Assembly: GCA_003024175.1 (NCBI GenBank)
Contig: MDYQ01000075.1
Span: 1 to 64,000, forward strand
Origin: Planoprotostelium fungivorum
Taxonomy: Eukaryota; Evosea; Variosea; Cavosteliida; Cavosteliaceae
Length of the DNA stretch: 64,000 bases
Reading direction: 5' to 3'
The position numbers and the translations under genes were made by a program. This document shows positions 36,533-47,800 of this stretch, one piece after another (positions within the stretch are counted from its first letter, which is position 1; the number at the start of each line of letters is the position of its first letter). The notes beneath the pieces are model-generated. The model was not told where the DNA came from, ran no database searches, and saw only the letters and a program-made list of their open reading frames with translations.

Positions 36533-36825
36533 TCAATCAAGTGCCGCAGACGCCACAGACGGGGAAGAGGGGTGAGATTTAGATGTACCTCGCATGTGCA
36601 CGTGTCGACGTCGATAGAGGGTATGGTCACGTTTCCCGCGTCAGAGGCAGTCATAGAGACACTCTTTCCTACGTCTCTCGTGGATGTGACGCACCAAAGA
36701 GTTCAGACGGGTGAGATCTGCGGAGGCTGGAGGGTGTTGACGTGGGCAGGGATAACGAGCTTGCCTTTGCGAAATTCAAAAGTTTTCGCTACGAGAAAAT
36801 CACAGATCAGCGAAGGTTTCATCAT
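36349..36825 (-). CDS. Possible minus-strand gene overlapping the preceding gene's end
   Basis: A frame from MMKPSLICDFLVAKTFEFRK, with two possible introns, continues through GNVTIPSIDVDTCTCE to AVIRIVKGAKTVWGGE and DRCGACGKS. TTTATATA lies about 70-95 bp upstream on this strand. The two 3'-most exons lie antisense to the end of the plus-strand disordered protein gene. Either the two transcripts overlap or one model is wrong. No family is recognised. Confidence 0.3.
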
Positions 36826-37063
36826 CAAGACGGGGGAATATTGAGAGCTTCTCCTTGTGTGGAATAAGATGGAAGGCGATATGAGAGGGTGTAGAGTGTA
36901 TATAAAGAGAAATGGTATAGACATGTGTTCGTCAGATCGTGAGGAGGGCCTTTGAAATATTTGTGATGAGTGCATGAGAAGAGAAGTGATCGAAATTGTA
37001 CACTCTCATTTATATCCAAATCCGTGACTGCCATTCTCCTTCCTCCACCTCCATCCTACTCCT

Positions 37064-38070
37064 TCATTCTGATCCAGAAGAAGATGACTCTTTCGCTTCT
37101 CTCTTGAGCTGGTTGCGGTATTGTAAACCACAAGCGTTGCAGAGGAGAGAGTACTCTGGCCCATTCCTCCATTCAGGTGTCGATTTCACACCGCACCACG
37201 CACAACTTCTATCGACCTTCTCGTTCTTCAATTTGGCCGTCTTTCCCTTTCGAACGCGCTAGATCGAGTTAGAAGAGGTTTCAACACAGAAAGACTCACT
37301 CTCGATCTGGACATTGCGCTAGCGTACGGCTGGAACCTCTGTTCGGTGTTCACGTTCGTCTCTCTCTTCAATAGTGGGCTGTCTACGTCGTTGATGATCG
37401 TGATACTGGAGTTCGTGTTGAGAGTGTGTGATTCGTAGAGTGAGGAGACGTTAGGGAGCGTGGAAGGAGTGATGTTGTGAATCGACAGCGGTGTCGAAGG
37501 CAGCTCCACCTTCGTTTGGGTGACATTGGAGTGGCCCAAGTGGCCGTGTTGGTGATGAACCGGCAGGGAGGTGATAGCGGGAGGGAAAAGATCTTTGAGA
37601 CCTAACCAGGGCGCAAAGAGGTCGTTTATCTGTGTTTGTGCATGTTGGATTGTTTGTTGCTCTGTGCTTGTCTAAAAATCGGGAGTCAGTTGGGTTGCCA
37701 ACGCTACTAAAATAAAAGAGAAAATTCGAAGAGAACTCACTGTGGTTTGCGATGAGAGCTGCATCAAGGTCCTTCCAAAGGACATCAAGTTCATGCATTC
37801 TTCTTGGGTGGGTGGTCTGACTGACCCCGTGAAAGCGAATTCGTGAGCTGCATCATCGAACATGTTCTGGAGACTCTTGGAGATCTGCAACATCTGATAA
37901 TCACATCAGGCCTGGGTTTAAACTGTGACGATCTGTCTCACCGTCTTCCAGTATGTGTCAACAAAGTTGAATTGTTGGTTGGTATCAGCCTGTTGAAGCG
38001 TCGAGCGCTCATGCTGCTGCTGACCGAACAAGGCCAAGTCGTTTTCAAAGTTGTAGCTCATACTTAGCAT
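37064..38070 (-). CDS. GATA-type zinc-finger transcription factor
   Basis: The N-terminal half is Gln/Asn/Ser-rich ([20 protein letters not shown]) and helical in part ([18 protein letters not shown]). Near the C terminus, after a basic stretch [12 protein letters not shown], lies one GATA finger: [16 protein letters not shown], then [17 protein letters not shown]. The spacing C-x2-C ... C-x2-C fits the class, and the NACGL signature is intact. It should bind GATA sites in the nucleus. Dictyostelids have many such factors, several developmental. Introns are 40-70 nt. The ATG at 38070 (MLSMSYNF) was chosen; the second Met three codons in is equally possible. Confidence 0.88.
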
Positions 38071-38868
38071 ATTCACTTCCTATGCGTCTACTCTGTGTCT
38101 GTATCGTAAATTTGTGATTCACCAACACCTCTCTCTATTTCGGCGTCCGACCTGTCTTTTGGTGTTTCTCTCATTTCGATGATGATGCGGAACCACAAAC
38201 CTCAGATCTCCCCGCACTTTGGGTCTACATGCCCCTCCTTACAAGACCTCTTTATGTACTTCCCTCTCGTTATCTGACCTAAGGAGGAGACTAAGTTGAC
38301 TTTCTTCTCGTCCCAGCTGCTGGCCGAACGTCCGTGGGATGAGAAATCGGCTTCGGGTCAATCCACCGTGTTACCCGGAGATCTCGGTAGTGTGCTTTAG
38401 AGAGGGCCCCGGGAGGCTTCCTGCGCGAGTTACGCTGATGTTGGACCTCCCTCTGTCAGGTTTGAGGTTCGTACAACGTCCCTCTAGTGGATGGATGCAC
38501 CCTTGGAATGGGTCGCGGAAGGTCAGTTGATTACCAAGACACCCTGGGGAAGGGGAAGTAATGGCAGGTCTTTATCATAGATCATAGTGGGTCGTAGATC
38601 CGTTGTCCCGTGATGATATGCAACCGCAGCGAAAGGATGGCCCAAATGTAGAGGACGGCTGCGGTGGGGTCCTCCCCCACTCCGCTTCACGTGAACGAGA
38701 GTGACTCGTAAGAATGCGGAAGCATTCCGTGTGACCCTGAATGGTGGAGGATTCAAACTTGGACGCACGAGAAATGTTTGCTCCGTCTTTCGTGGGTGTG
38801 ACGTAGAATGATGTTTGTGGAAAACTGAAATTCGCGCTTACATCGCGATCAAAGATTGCAAGAGCAAG
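38071..38868 (+). other. Long non-coding stretch, possibly structured RNA
   Basis: About 800 bp between divergent genes with no convincing open frame. Part of it (about 38380-38760) is more G/C-rich than neighbouring intergenic DNA and has short hairpins, such as GTGGGG-tcctc-CCCCAC near 38668. It also has GGAAGGTCAG (near 38519) and CAGCGAAAGGATGGCCC (near 38628), which recall conserved segments of eukaryotic RNase P/MRP RNAs. The match is weak and I cannot fold it here. It must also contain the promoters of the GATA factor and PSMD5. Confidence 0.3.
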
Positions 38869-40839
38869 ATGACGGAGGACAGACTGGCGAACACGAAGAA
38901 AGCACTGTTGGATAACTTCAATGTCTTATCCAACCCTCCCAATAAGACTGCAATGGAGGACGCATCCATCAAAGTCTCCCATCTGTTGGAGGGATCAAAC
39001 GGAATACAGCTGATCTTATCGAAAGAGGTTACTTTTTGCGTCTCTTCGGTCCTCTAAATGTTTTTAATAGGTCCTCCCATACCTCCAACAAGGTCTGCAA
39101 CACTCGAATGCACAGGTGAATGACGACGAGGCGTGTTCGAGCCCTTCTGATTCGATATGGAACAGGTGATTCGACTGACTCTGAATCAAATCGCAAAATG
39201 CGCAGAGGATGCTTCTACTCTTCCCCATCTCGTGCGTTTCCCTTTCTTGGCTTCATCTGTCTGATTCAGACAGGATGACGATCGATTATTCCACCTATTA
39301 GTATCCCTGATAGAAAGTGATGATCTGTCCGTGTCTGAAGCAACGATACGAGTCTTTGAGAAATTGTGCAAGCATGACGAAGGCCGATCCATCTTCTTCC
39401 ATTCATCCATCATCACCCAATTGAAGAAGATGGTGAGTCCATCTCCATCTCGCCTCTCATCGTCTAAAGTTACTGGACACCGTCCCCGAGAAGACTCGAT
39501 TCAGAGTCTTAGGACTCATCGCCTCCATCTCTTCCCTCTCTCCCCAGAACTTCTACCGCTGTAGAGACAATGGATTCTTAGAAGACATATTGTCCACTCT
39601 GAACACACCAGACGTCCTCCAGTGGCTCATCGTAGTCGAATTGTTAGAAAAGGTGAAGGCGTGAAATTCACAGAAAACTGACGTAGAACAGCTGGGAAAT
39701 TCAGAGGAAATCGTGGGATATCTCGACGAATCTGGAGCATTGAAGAAGCTGAACGACATGCTAACGGAGGGCCTACAGAGCAAAGACCCCTTCTTCTCTT
39801 ATGTCATTCCTAGAATTTTCATCTTCTTCGGTGTACTGGCCTCGGGGGTGAAGAATTTTCCGTCACCTTTTCTCGGCTGATCACGTGATGTAGGGAGAGA
39901 AACAATTACAGATCGTGAGCCAGTATAATGTACAGAAACACTTGCACACGCAACTCGAGGAGGGCAGCCGTGAGGTGAGACCGTCTACAACTCGCCACGC
40001 TCACGGGAGTAGCTGAAGGAGGCCTGTATCACGTCCCAGGGGTTCCTGGGTTCGACTCCCGCCGGTTTCCTGTTTTTACAGCAGGAGGGGCTATTGGAAG
40101 ATCTATCTACAACGATTGGAAACGAATTATTGTTGAGACAAGCTTCTTTTCACTCCCTCGGACACATCTTGGACTCTCTGTCAAAGTGAGGAGTGTAGGA
40201 AATGTCGACAGACTCATCGGTGTAGGTACAACGACGGTAAGGTGGAAGCGATGCTGTCGACATTTGCGAAAAATCTACCGCACCGAACGAGGGCCAACGA
40301 GAAGACCACACTCTACGAGATCGTCGGTGAGATATTTCGGAGAAAATTCGATCTGACGGGTGATGTAGTTCCCATAGTAACAGGTCAGCCCTTCGAGGAA
40401 TTACGAATTGCCGCATTTCAGACGATAAAAGGTTGGCGAGTTGTAGATGGAATGAGCCCTAATCCATCTCAGGCCTGGCCAACTTTGGTTGGGGTTCAGA
40501 CGAGCTGGTCAATTTTCCTGGATTTTTCGAATGGCTTATGAATCGCAACAGGTGAGCCTCCACAGTTGGCAGGTCAAATTGACACGAAATTGCAGCGAAA
40601 ACACGAAAGAGGGAAAGGAGCAAAAGTTCGAGATCGTCAGGCGGCTCTTACGCACTTTAGAGGTGGAGAAAAAAAGAAGTAAGGAGTGTGTGACACGTTC
40701 ACAGAAGAGAGTGAGAGAGAACCAACCGAGAGGAGCTTTAGACGTGGCAAGGGCCGCAGAATTGAACCGTTACATCCGAAACGGCCCCTTTTTCGTGGAT
40801 GCTGAAGCCGCCGTGTTTGTCGAATCAAAGACGCAATAA
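38869..40839 (+). CDS. PSMD5-like: 26S proteasome assembly chaperone PSMD5/S5B
   Basis: HEAT/ARM-repeat protein. The frame shows VLPYLQQGLQHSNAQ, VIRLTLNQIAKCAEDASTLP, LLVSLIESDDLSVSEATIRV, FRVLGLIASISSLSPQNFYR, PFFSYVIPRIFIFFGVLASG, QGFLGSTPAGFLFLQQEGLL, QPFEELRIAAFQTIKGLANF and the terminal ELNRYIRNGPFFVDAEAAVF. All align in order with animal PSMD5, including the C-terminal 'Y.R.GP(F/Y)(Y/F)V' element. The family binds the Rpt base of the regulatory particle during proteasome assembly. About ten short introns are present. A GGTTCGACTCC string near 40050 is coding and not a tRNA. Confidence 0.88.
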
Positions 40840-41001
40840 ATGAAAGACCTTTCCTTGTTGGATACTTTTCATCCTTATTTCCGTCAGGTGTGGAATTCAA
40901 GTGGGTATAGTGAAGGTATGACTCTCGGGACGTCGGAGGTTGTGAAACACGTTCAAAGAAAGTACGTCCGGACAGGATGAAGAGTGGAGTCAGATTCAAC
41001 G

Positions 41002-42140
41002 ATGAGACCACCGCAGAAGAAGCGAGGTGGAAAAGCATGTCTGTCTTGTAGGCAATCGCACGTTTCTTGTGGAGATGGTGATTCGCCAATCGCAACATCA
41101 CAACTTACGCACAACAGCTAGGCCCTGCAATCGGTGCATTCGGTTGGGACGAGATTGCCAAGAAGCAGAAGAGTCACTATCGTCGAGCATCGGGGGATAT
41201 TCATCGGATGATATCATCCTCTCTAGCCCCTCACGTGGAGGTTCCAGCCCCATCTCCGACCTCATCGTCGTAGACAGTGGATCTGAGCTCGATCCTTTCA
41301 GAATACCGCCTGCTAACACCGGATGGTTCTCGGAGAGCTTCAGCCAGTCCACAGAGTACGTCAGTCGAGTGACACGAGAAGTTGGTGTGGCGGCTCCACC
41401 ACAAGTTTTAGATGATCCCCTGGAGAAGGAGAAACAAAAGGTGTTCGACTCTCTCAAGAAGATGTTTCTGAGCAGGTGACGATCGGGATCACCTTTTCAT
41501 GCTAAAGTTTGTGAGAGGGTATTCGAAATCGGAGAGGGAAGCGAATGTTCACCTGAAAGGTATTCTGGATCTATACAGCGAGAGGCTCCTCAAAGTCAAC
41601 AAGGAAGAGATGAACATCCGATTAGAGGTATGAAAATGACGGATCACGCTCCGCTCGATCTCACACGCAGCAGCAACAGAAGAAGATCATCGACAGCAGT
41701 CCCATTCCTTGCATGCTGATGAACGTCGTACACAAGGTGCTCACATCGAATGTACTGTGATGTCTGAAATCATCCAGCCGATCCACGCCAACCGACCTTT
41801 CTACGAGATGATAGGACTCCCTTACCCAGTGGAAGATATGAGCATCGCCGACTTCTGTGCTCTGTTCGATTATAACACGAACATGATCTCTTGGACGAAT
41901 TATTCCACGGAGAAGGATATTATGGTGCCTTGCGGCGTGCGGATTCACAAGACAACAGACCTCCGTACGACGTATAAATTTGGAATGGTGAGTGGATGAA
42001 GATGAAGATGATGGAGAAATGACACGACAGAGCAGACCTTTTTAGAGGGTGTATCGTGGCACCACCGAGAGATGACCGAACACAATTTTCCGTATTGCAC
42101 GTCTTTATACTTCATGCCCTCCGCCCAGTCGATCACGTGA
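41002..42140 (+). CDS. Zn(II)2Cys6 binuclear-cluster transcription factor
   Basis: MRPPQKKRGGKACLSCRQSH, then VSCGDARPCNRCIRLGRDCQ across a 40-nt intron, gives the six-Cys pattern of the fungal Gal4-type DNA-binding domain. A Ser-rich acidic linker follows, then a PAS-like segment: KIIDSSPIPCMLMNVVHK, RPFYEMIGLPYPVEDMSIAD, and after the last intron TFLEGVSWHHREMTEHNF, ending SAQSIT-stop. The order finger plus PAS-like domain resembles fungal ERT1/AcuK regulators of gluconeogenesis. An acceptor at 42035 was chosen because it extends the PAS-like region in frame. Such factors are mainly fungal, so its origin is of interest. Confidence 0.8.
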
Positions 42141-42440
42141 CTACAAAGCCCTCGATAAAAAATTTTGGTATCGCTATCGTTATACTTGATCAGAAGAGTC
42201 TTTCTTGTGGTGCAGGTTGTACAGCACCATGGTGAGAGGCGATCTAAACAGGGATCACAGTTCAATTTGTTCTCATCAGCCACAGAGCCATCAACTGTGC
42301 AAAGGCATCTGTTGCCTGGCTGTCCGTAACCTGGTCTATCTAACCTGACTTATAATAGGCACAGATCTTCACCTTACCCCTATGGAAGAAGCACCAGTTT
42401 ACAACTGCCGTTTACGAAAAACCTACCATTATTCTTGAAG
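42141..42440 (+). other. Intergenic region, no supported feature
   Basis: About 300 bp between two plus-strand genes. The 5' part is A/T-rich with gataaaaaatttt near 42155, a weak poly(A) candidate. The rest should be the promoter of the LRR receptor gene. A minus-strand frame (41945-42283) covers part of it but is mostly antisense to the transcription factor's last exon. Confidence 0.4.
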
Positions 42441-44090
42441 ATGGGGCCATCACCTCTTCTGTTGCTCCTCTTCTCTATATTGTCGTCATGTATCGGCCAG
42501 AATATGACGGAATATGAGGCAGCACAATGGCAGATGGCTGTATCATTTTATAATCTTACATCTGGTGAGAGTAAAACGATGTGAGGTCTGTTAACATATT
42601 GAAGGTCCTCAATGGACAAATTCCTCAGGTTGGGGCACGAATACATCAGTGTGCGATTGGTTCGGTGTCTCTTGTGATTATGGACCAGATGGAAACTTAT
42701 CGGTCACTGCCTTACGTCTCAACAATAATGGTCTGAAGGGAAAGATAGACTCCACTTTTGCGGGTGATGCTTTACACTCTGGGTTTCACATCTAAACACA
42801 TGCAGGTCTAACGAGATTGAACTATTTGGATCTGCATGGTAATTCTTTAGAGGGGAATATCACTGTCTTATCACAACTGGATCAACTGTCATACATCGAT
42901 ATCAGCCACAATGCCTTCGGACGCACCATGCCAGATTTCTCACTACTTCTGAATCTGTCCACTCTCAACATATCCGATAATTTATTCGCGGGATCTCTCC
43001 AGCCACTACCTCTGAGGTGAGCCGATCGTCACCGAAATGATCCATTGATGCCGATCAGCTTGACCGTATTCTCGTTTCAGAACAATCGTTTCAACGGTAG
43101 CTTCCTCGACAGTTATCAATATCTCAACTTCACCGAAATCTACGGACAGAACAACCTCCTAACTGCCATGGACGTACTATTGAAGTGGTCCGCTCTACAA
43201 CGCTGTAATTTCTCTGGAAACGATTTCTTCTGCCCCACCCGCACCTGGCTCCTGTCTCTCTGCTCTGTCACCTGCGACGACAGCGGGTGAGTTGTAGATG
43301 GATGACGTGTGATGACGTCATCAGTACGGCCTTGGTCTACAACACTCCCATTCCCACGAGTCAGGCCGTCAGCTCCACTGGTAACACCACCGTACAAGTC
43401 ATCAGCTCCACCGGCAGCGGTCGCATCATCTGCAAGATCCGCGCCAACTCGGGTGCCTTCCAATCGAGCCGGCCCATCAACATCACGGCAAGACCGAGTG
43501 AGTCCAACCTCTCAAACTCTTCTCACCGTTTCAGTCGACGTCACGATATTACCCAGCATCGTTCTACCCGGCCGCAACGTCTCCAATATCTCTCAGATTG
43601 TATCTGCCGTCGTCAACATTTCGACCAACTTGCCCGCGACCATCAACACGAACGTCACCATCTCCTTCTTGTCTTTCGCGAATCTAACGGTGGGGACCAT
43701 CGGCTGCCTCGCCTACATCAACGGAACAACTTGGGTGTGCCAGTCCAACATCACGGTCATGATGGACGGTCCGAACGTCTGGTACACCGGTGTGACGAAC
43801 CACTTCACTCCCTTTGCCATTCTATCGGCACGTGCTCCTTACGTCCCCCCTGCTGTGGTCACACAAAAGTTCATCGGGGTCACCATCGCGACGATCATGG
43901 TGATGATGATGACTCGTTGTAGAACTGAGCGTGGACGCAGTTTCTCGCGGCTGTGATCACTGGGCTGGGGCTATTCCTGAGGTGGAGGGAGAAGAGAGAC
44001 AAGAAGAGGAAGGAGGGGGACATCGAGTTGCAGCAGAGTATCGCGAAGGCGAGCTATCAGCAGGCGGATCCACAGATGCAGAGGTTGTAA
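42441..44090 (+). CDS. Leucine-rich-repeat surface receptor
   Basis: Signal peptide MGPSPLLLLLFSILSSCIG, then a plant-RLK-like cap (VCDWFGVSCDYG) and LRRs (LTRLNYLDLHGNSLEGNITV, LSYIDISHNAFGRTMPDF, LSTLNISDNLFAGSLQPLPL). A Cys-containing cap (CNFSGNDFFCPTRTWLLSLC) follows. After it come a Ser/Thr-rich stalk and a beta-rich domain with VSAVVNISTNLPATINTNVT, then one membrane span formed across an intron (IGVTIATIM joined to FLAAVITGLGLFL) and a short basic cytoplasmic tail (RWREKRDKKRK). There is no kinase domain. The intron at 43287-43324 carries both recurrent intron motifs. Probably an adhesion or recognition receptor. Confidence 0.85.
43287..43324 (+). other. Intron with both recurrent motifs
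   Basis: This 38-nt intron reads gtgagttgtagatggatgac and then gtgtgatgacgtcatcag. It contains the GTTGTAGATGG motif near the donor and the TGACGTCA palindrome at the acceptor. The same 3' half (gtgatgacgtcatcag) ends a myosin I intron at 48593-48633 and nearly ends a RhoGEF intron at 52108-52150, although the exons are unrelated. Confidence 0.7.
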
Positions 44091-44184
44091 GAAGATGGGT
44101 GGACAATGTGGAGTGATGGTACAGCGTTTGGTAGAGGAGAATAGAAAGATACGCACCAACGATCTTCTCATTGTCATGTGCTGG

Positions 44185-44366
44185 GAAGGGTACACAGAAA
44201 AGAAACACATTGAATACAGCTTGATTTATTCAAATCTGATGTCACGTGACTGGGCGTTCCGCCCTATCATCGGGATCCAGGTCTCCTTGTTTCTATTGAG
44301 CGTCTGAGAGATCACCATGTGCGACGGCTCCTCTATATGACATCGCCACGGTCGAGAGCGGTGATA
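44185..44366 (-). repeat. Dispersed repeat, copy 1 (3' end of hypothetical gene plus 3' UTR)
   Basis: This segment matches, in inverted orientation, two separate blocks: about 59967-60095 and about 61157-61240. On the minus strand it contains the end of the 44293-44633 gene and its 3' UTR with TTTGAATAAATC, which includes a poly(A) signal. In this copy the two blocks are almost adjacent; in the second copy they are split by roughly 1.06 kb. Confidence 0.6.
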
Positions 44367-44633
44367 TTTTGGATAAATTTGCTTGTGGACATGATATCGG
44401 TTGAGCCCTAGCAATCGATGGGCGTCGCTGACGTGCCTTCCTTGCAGGCGACTCACGATCTGAACCAAAACTGGGACACATGAGCCAACAGAAACTGATC
44501 CAGTTCGATTCGCCTCTTCTGAACACACTGCATCGGATAGATGATCTAAGTAGGAATCAGAATAGAGCGTGTCATCTTCCTCTGTGTCCTCTTCGTTGTT
44601 GCTGCTGTCTTCGGAAGAGAGAACATCTGTCAT
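44293..44633 (-). CDS. Hypothetical acidic protein, paralogue of a fragment at 59875-60060
   Basis: Two exons join in phase across a 29-nt intron (44428-44456). Exon 1 is acidic (MTDVLSSEDSSNNEEDTEED, then TLYSDSYLDHLSD). Exon 2 is basic, then ends LSTVAMSYRGAVAHGDLSDA-Q-stop. A plus-strand stretch near 60000 encodes a close match, LSTVAISHRGALAHGDLSDA, and goes on for a few more codons. AATAAA lies about 60 nt after the stop. No family is recognised. Confidence 0.5.
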
Positions 44634-44818
44634 AAAAAATATCCATATTTACGGTAACAAACGTGACTATTCTCTGTTAAGCAGGGTCACATTTCCACCT
44701 CTATAAACACATTTCTTCGCCAGCACTTCATCCGAGCGTCTCTACTCGGTCGTTCCACTACAGGCATCGGCTGTAAACAAGAACCTTCAGTCGTCTATTC
44801 CTTCCTACAAACAGAATC

Positions 44819-47800
44819 ATGGTGAGAGATTTGTCAACATGTTCCACTTCGGGCCGACCTAACGACACGGAAGGCGGGAGGAGCAGCGTGGAAGGATGTC
44901 ATGAGACAAGAGGGTCTGGACGATATGACCCTCCTCTCCAAAGTCACCAACGAACAGATCAGAGACAACTTGAAAGAGAGATACGATAACGATATCATTT
45001 ACGTGAGTCCTCTTGACTCTCTCAGCCGAAATTGACTCTATCCTCTCAGACGAGTATCAGTGACGTGCTCATATCCATGAATCCCTACAAGGTGAAGACT
45101 ATACCCTCCACCTTCGCTCACTCTTGACAGGCCATTCCCATCTACTCCAAAGAGATCGTCGCCGAATACGTCGGCCGCAGTCGTATCGAATTACCCCCAC
45201 ACATCTTCAGCATCGCCGAAGAATCATACAGAAGCATGCTGAACGAGAAGGAGAACCAATGTATCATCATCTCGGGTGAATCGGGAGCAGGAAAGACGGA
45301 AGCCGCCAAGAAGATCGTGAGCTCGACTTCTCGAACGTCATCTCGATGTTTAGACTCCATCAGATGTTCTACATCGCAGAAGTCACCGGCGGTGGTAACT
45401 CGGGCGGCCGTCTCGAGCAAGTGAAGAACATCATCTTGGAGACGAATCCTCTGCTGGAGGCCTTCGGTGAGTCCATCTACAACGCTGTAGATTGACCCCA
45501 CCAGGTAACGCCAAGACCCTGCGTAACAACAACTCCTCTCGTTTCGTGAGTCATCTGTCCCCCACACCTCTCTCATCTTCCTAGGGAAAATACTTTGAGC
45601 TCTACTTCAACAAGAACGGAGACCCCGATGGAGGTCTCATCACCAACTACCTCTTGGAGAAGTCACGTGTCGTCTTTCAGATTCCAGGAGAGCGAAATTT
45701 CCACGTGTTCTACCAGTACTGCGTCGGTGCCACGCAGCAGGAGAGGAGTGAGTGTGGTGTCGCATTCGAATGTGACCCCATCAGATGATTACGGCATCAA
45801 CTCGGCTCAAGATTTCGTATACCTCACAACAGGTAACACCCTCACCGTAGAAGGTATGGACGACTACCAAGAGTGGAACGATGTCAGGGTGAGCTATATT
45901 TAGCACATGTCCGTCTACAACGCTCACATGACGACAGAAAGCCATGAATGTCATTGGAATCAACGCCAACGAGCAGGCTTCCATCATGCAGTGTCTCGCT
46001 GCCATCTTGTGGATCGGTAATTTGACGTACCGTGTGGCGGGAGAGAAGGTGATGGAGATTTCGACGAGTTTTCACTGAATTCTACAGGCCACGATCGCAG
46101 ACCAGGGTACTCTGGACTTTGTAGCTTACCTCCTCTCTGTTCCTGTTGCCTTTTTGAAATCTGCCCTGGAGACGAGACAAATGGAGACGAAGCACGGAGC
46201 CAACCAGCGTGGTACTTCCTACGTGGTGAGTATCTACAACCCGCCACGTTTTTCCCGCCTTTTTTGACGTCGATCAGGTGCCTCTCAATGAGGTCCAGGC
46301 GTTGGCCGCTCGTGATGGATTGGCCAAGGCTATTTATAGCAAGTTGTTCGATTGGTTGGTAGAGAGGCTGAACGTTGCCCTCAAGTCAACCTCACCTGAC
46401 TACTGCATCGGTGTATTGGTGAGAGAAAACTCAACGAAAGTTCACTGACATCTATAGGACATTTACGGTTTCGAAGTCTTCGACAACAACAGTTTCGAGC
46501 AGTTGTGCATGTGAGCTCCCATCTACAACGCCATTGTAGACTGACCTCCGCAGCAACTACGTCAACGAGAAATTGCAGCAGATCTTCATTCAGTTCACTC
46601 TGAAGAACGAGCAAGAGGAGTACGTGAGAGAAGGCATCAAATGGACACCCATCGAATACTTCAACAATAAGATCGTCTGCGACCTCATCGAAGAGAAGAG
46701 ACCCCCCGGAATCTTCCCCGTACGTAACCCGAAATCTCCAACAAAATTCTAACCCGCGGCAGGTCCTCGATGACGTGTGCAGATCCGTACACGCCGTGTC
46801 CGATGGAGCCGACAAGGCACTACAGCAGAGACTGTCCGCCTGTTCAGAGAACCCTCACTTCCAACTCAGAGCTCAGAATTTCCTCGTCAAGCATTACGCC
46901 GGAGACGTGAGTTTCATTCGAATGCGACAGTGATGACGTCATCAGGTGACGTACAAAGTGGCGGGAATGGTGGAGAAGAACAAGGACCAGCTGGGAAAAG
47001 ATCTCATCGAGATGGTGCAGATGTCACAGAATCCATTCATCACCGGTCTGTTCCCAGAATCTGCAGATTCCGTCGTCAACACGACGGCTGGTTTCAAGAT
47101 CAAGGTACGTCCTCGTTGTAGATGGAAGATCCCGAGAAATTTCTGACCCACACGGTAGACTTCGGCCAACGCTCTGGTGGGGGCACTGACAAAGTGTACG
47201 CCTCATTACGTGAGATGTCTCAAGCCCAACGACCAGAAGCTCTCCAATGTCTTTGATGGTCCAAGAGTCATGCATCAGATCAAATATTTGGGCCTCCTAG
47301 ATAACATCAAAGTCAGACGTTCCGGTTTCGCCTACCGTACCATCTTCAAGAAGTTCATCGAAAGGTCCCAATTTCCATTTTCCGCCGAAATCTCTGACTC
47401 GTTGTAGATACTTCCTCATCTCCGGTCGTACCTCCTACGCCGGTCAGAAGACCTGGAAGGGTGACGATATCTCTGGCTGCAGGGCCATCTTAGAGGACGC
47501 TCCCGTCGACAAATCTGAATGGCAGATTGGATCGAGCAAAGTCTTCCTCAAGGCCCCCGAGACGGTGATCATCTACAACCCGCCACTCCCCCCTCTGACC
47601 CTCCCTCCAGCTCTTCGCCTTCGAGGATCTCCGCGTCAACTACTACCACAACATGGTCTCCCGTATCAAGACGTCCTACCGTACGTTCAGAGACCACAAG
47701 CACAAGGTTGCCAATCGTATCAAGAACGCCTTCAGAACTTGGAAGTCATGCCGTGAAGAGGCTATTGCCGCCATTCAGAAGGCGTACAGAGCGTACAAGG

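Noticed and set aside
40035-40075. tRNA-like B box GGTTCGACTCC
   Set aside because: The string lies inside a PSMD5 exon that codes SQGFLGSTPAGFLF; no A box or cloverleaf fits around it.
42045-42045. Earlier stop for the Zn2Cys6 gene (SRPF-stop)
   Set aside because: An acceptor five bases later extends the PAS-like region in frame by about 35 residues, which is more protein-like.
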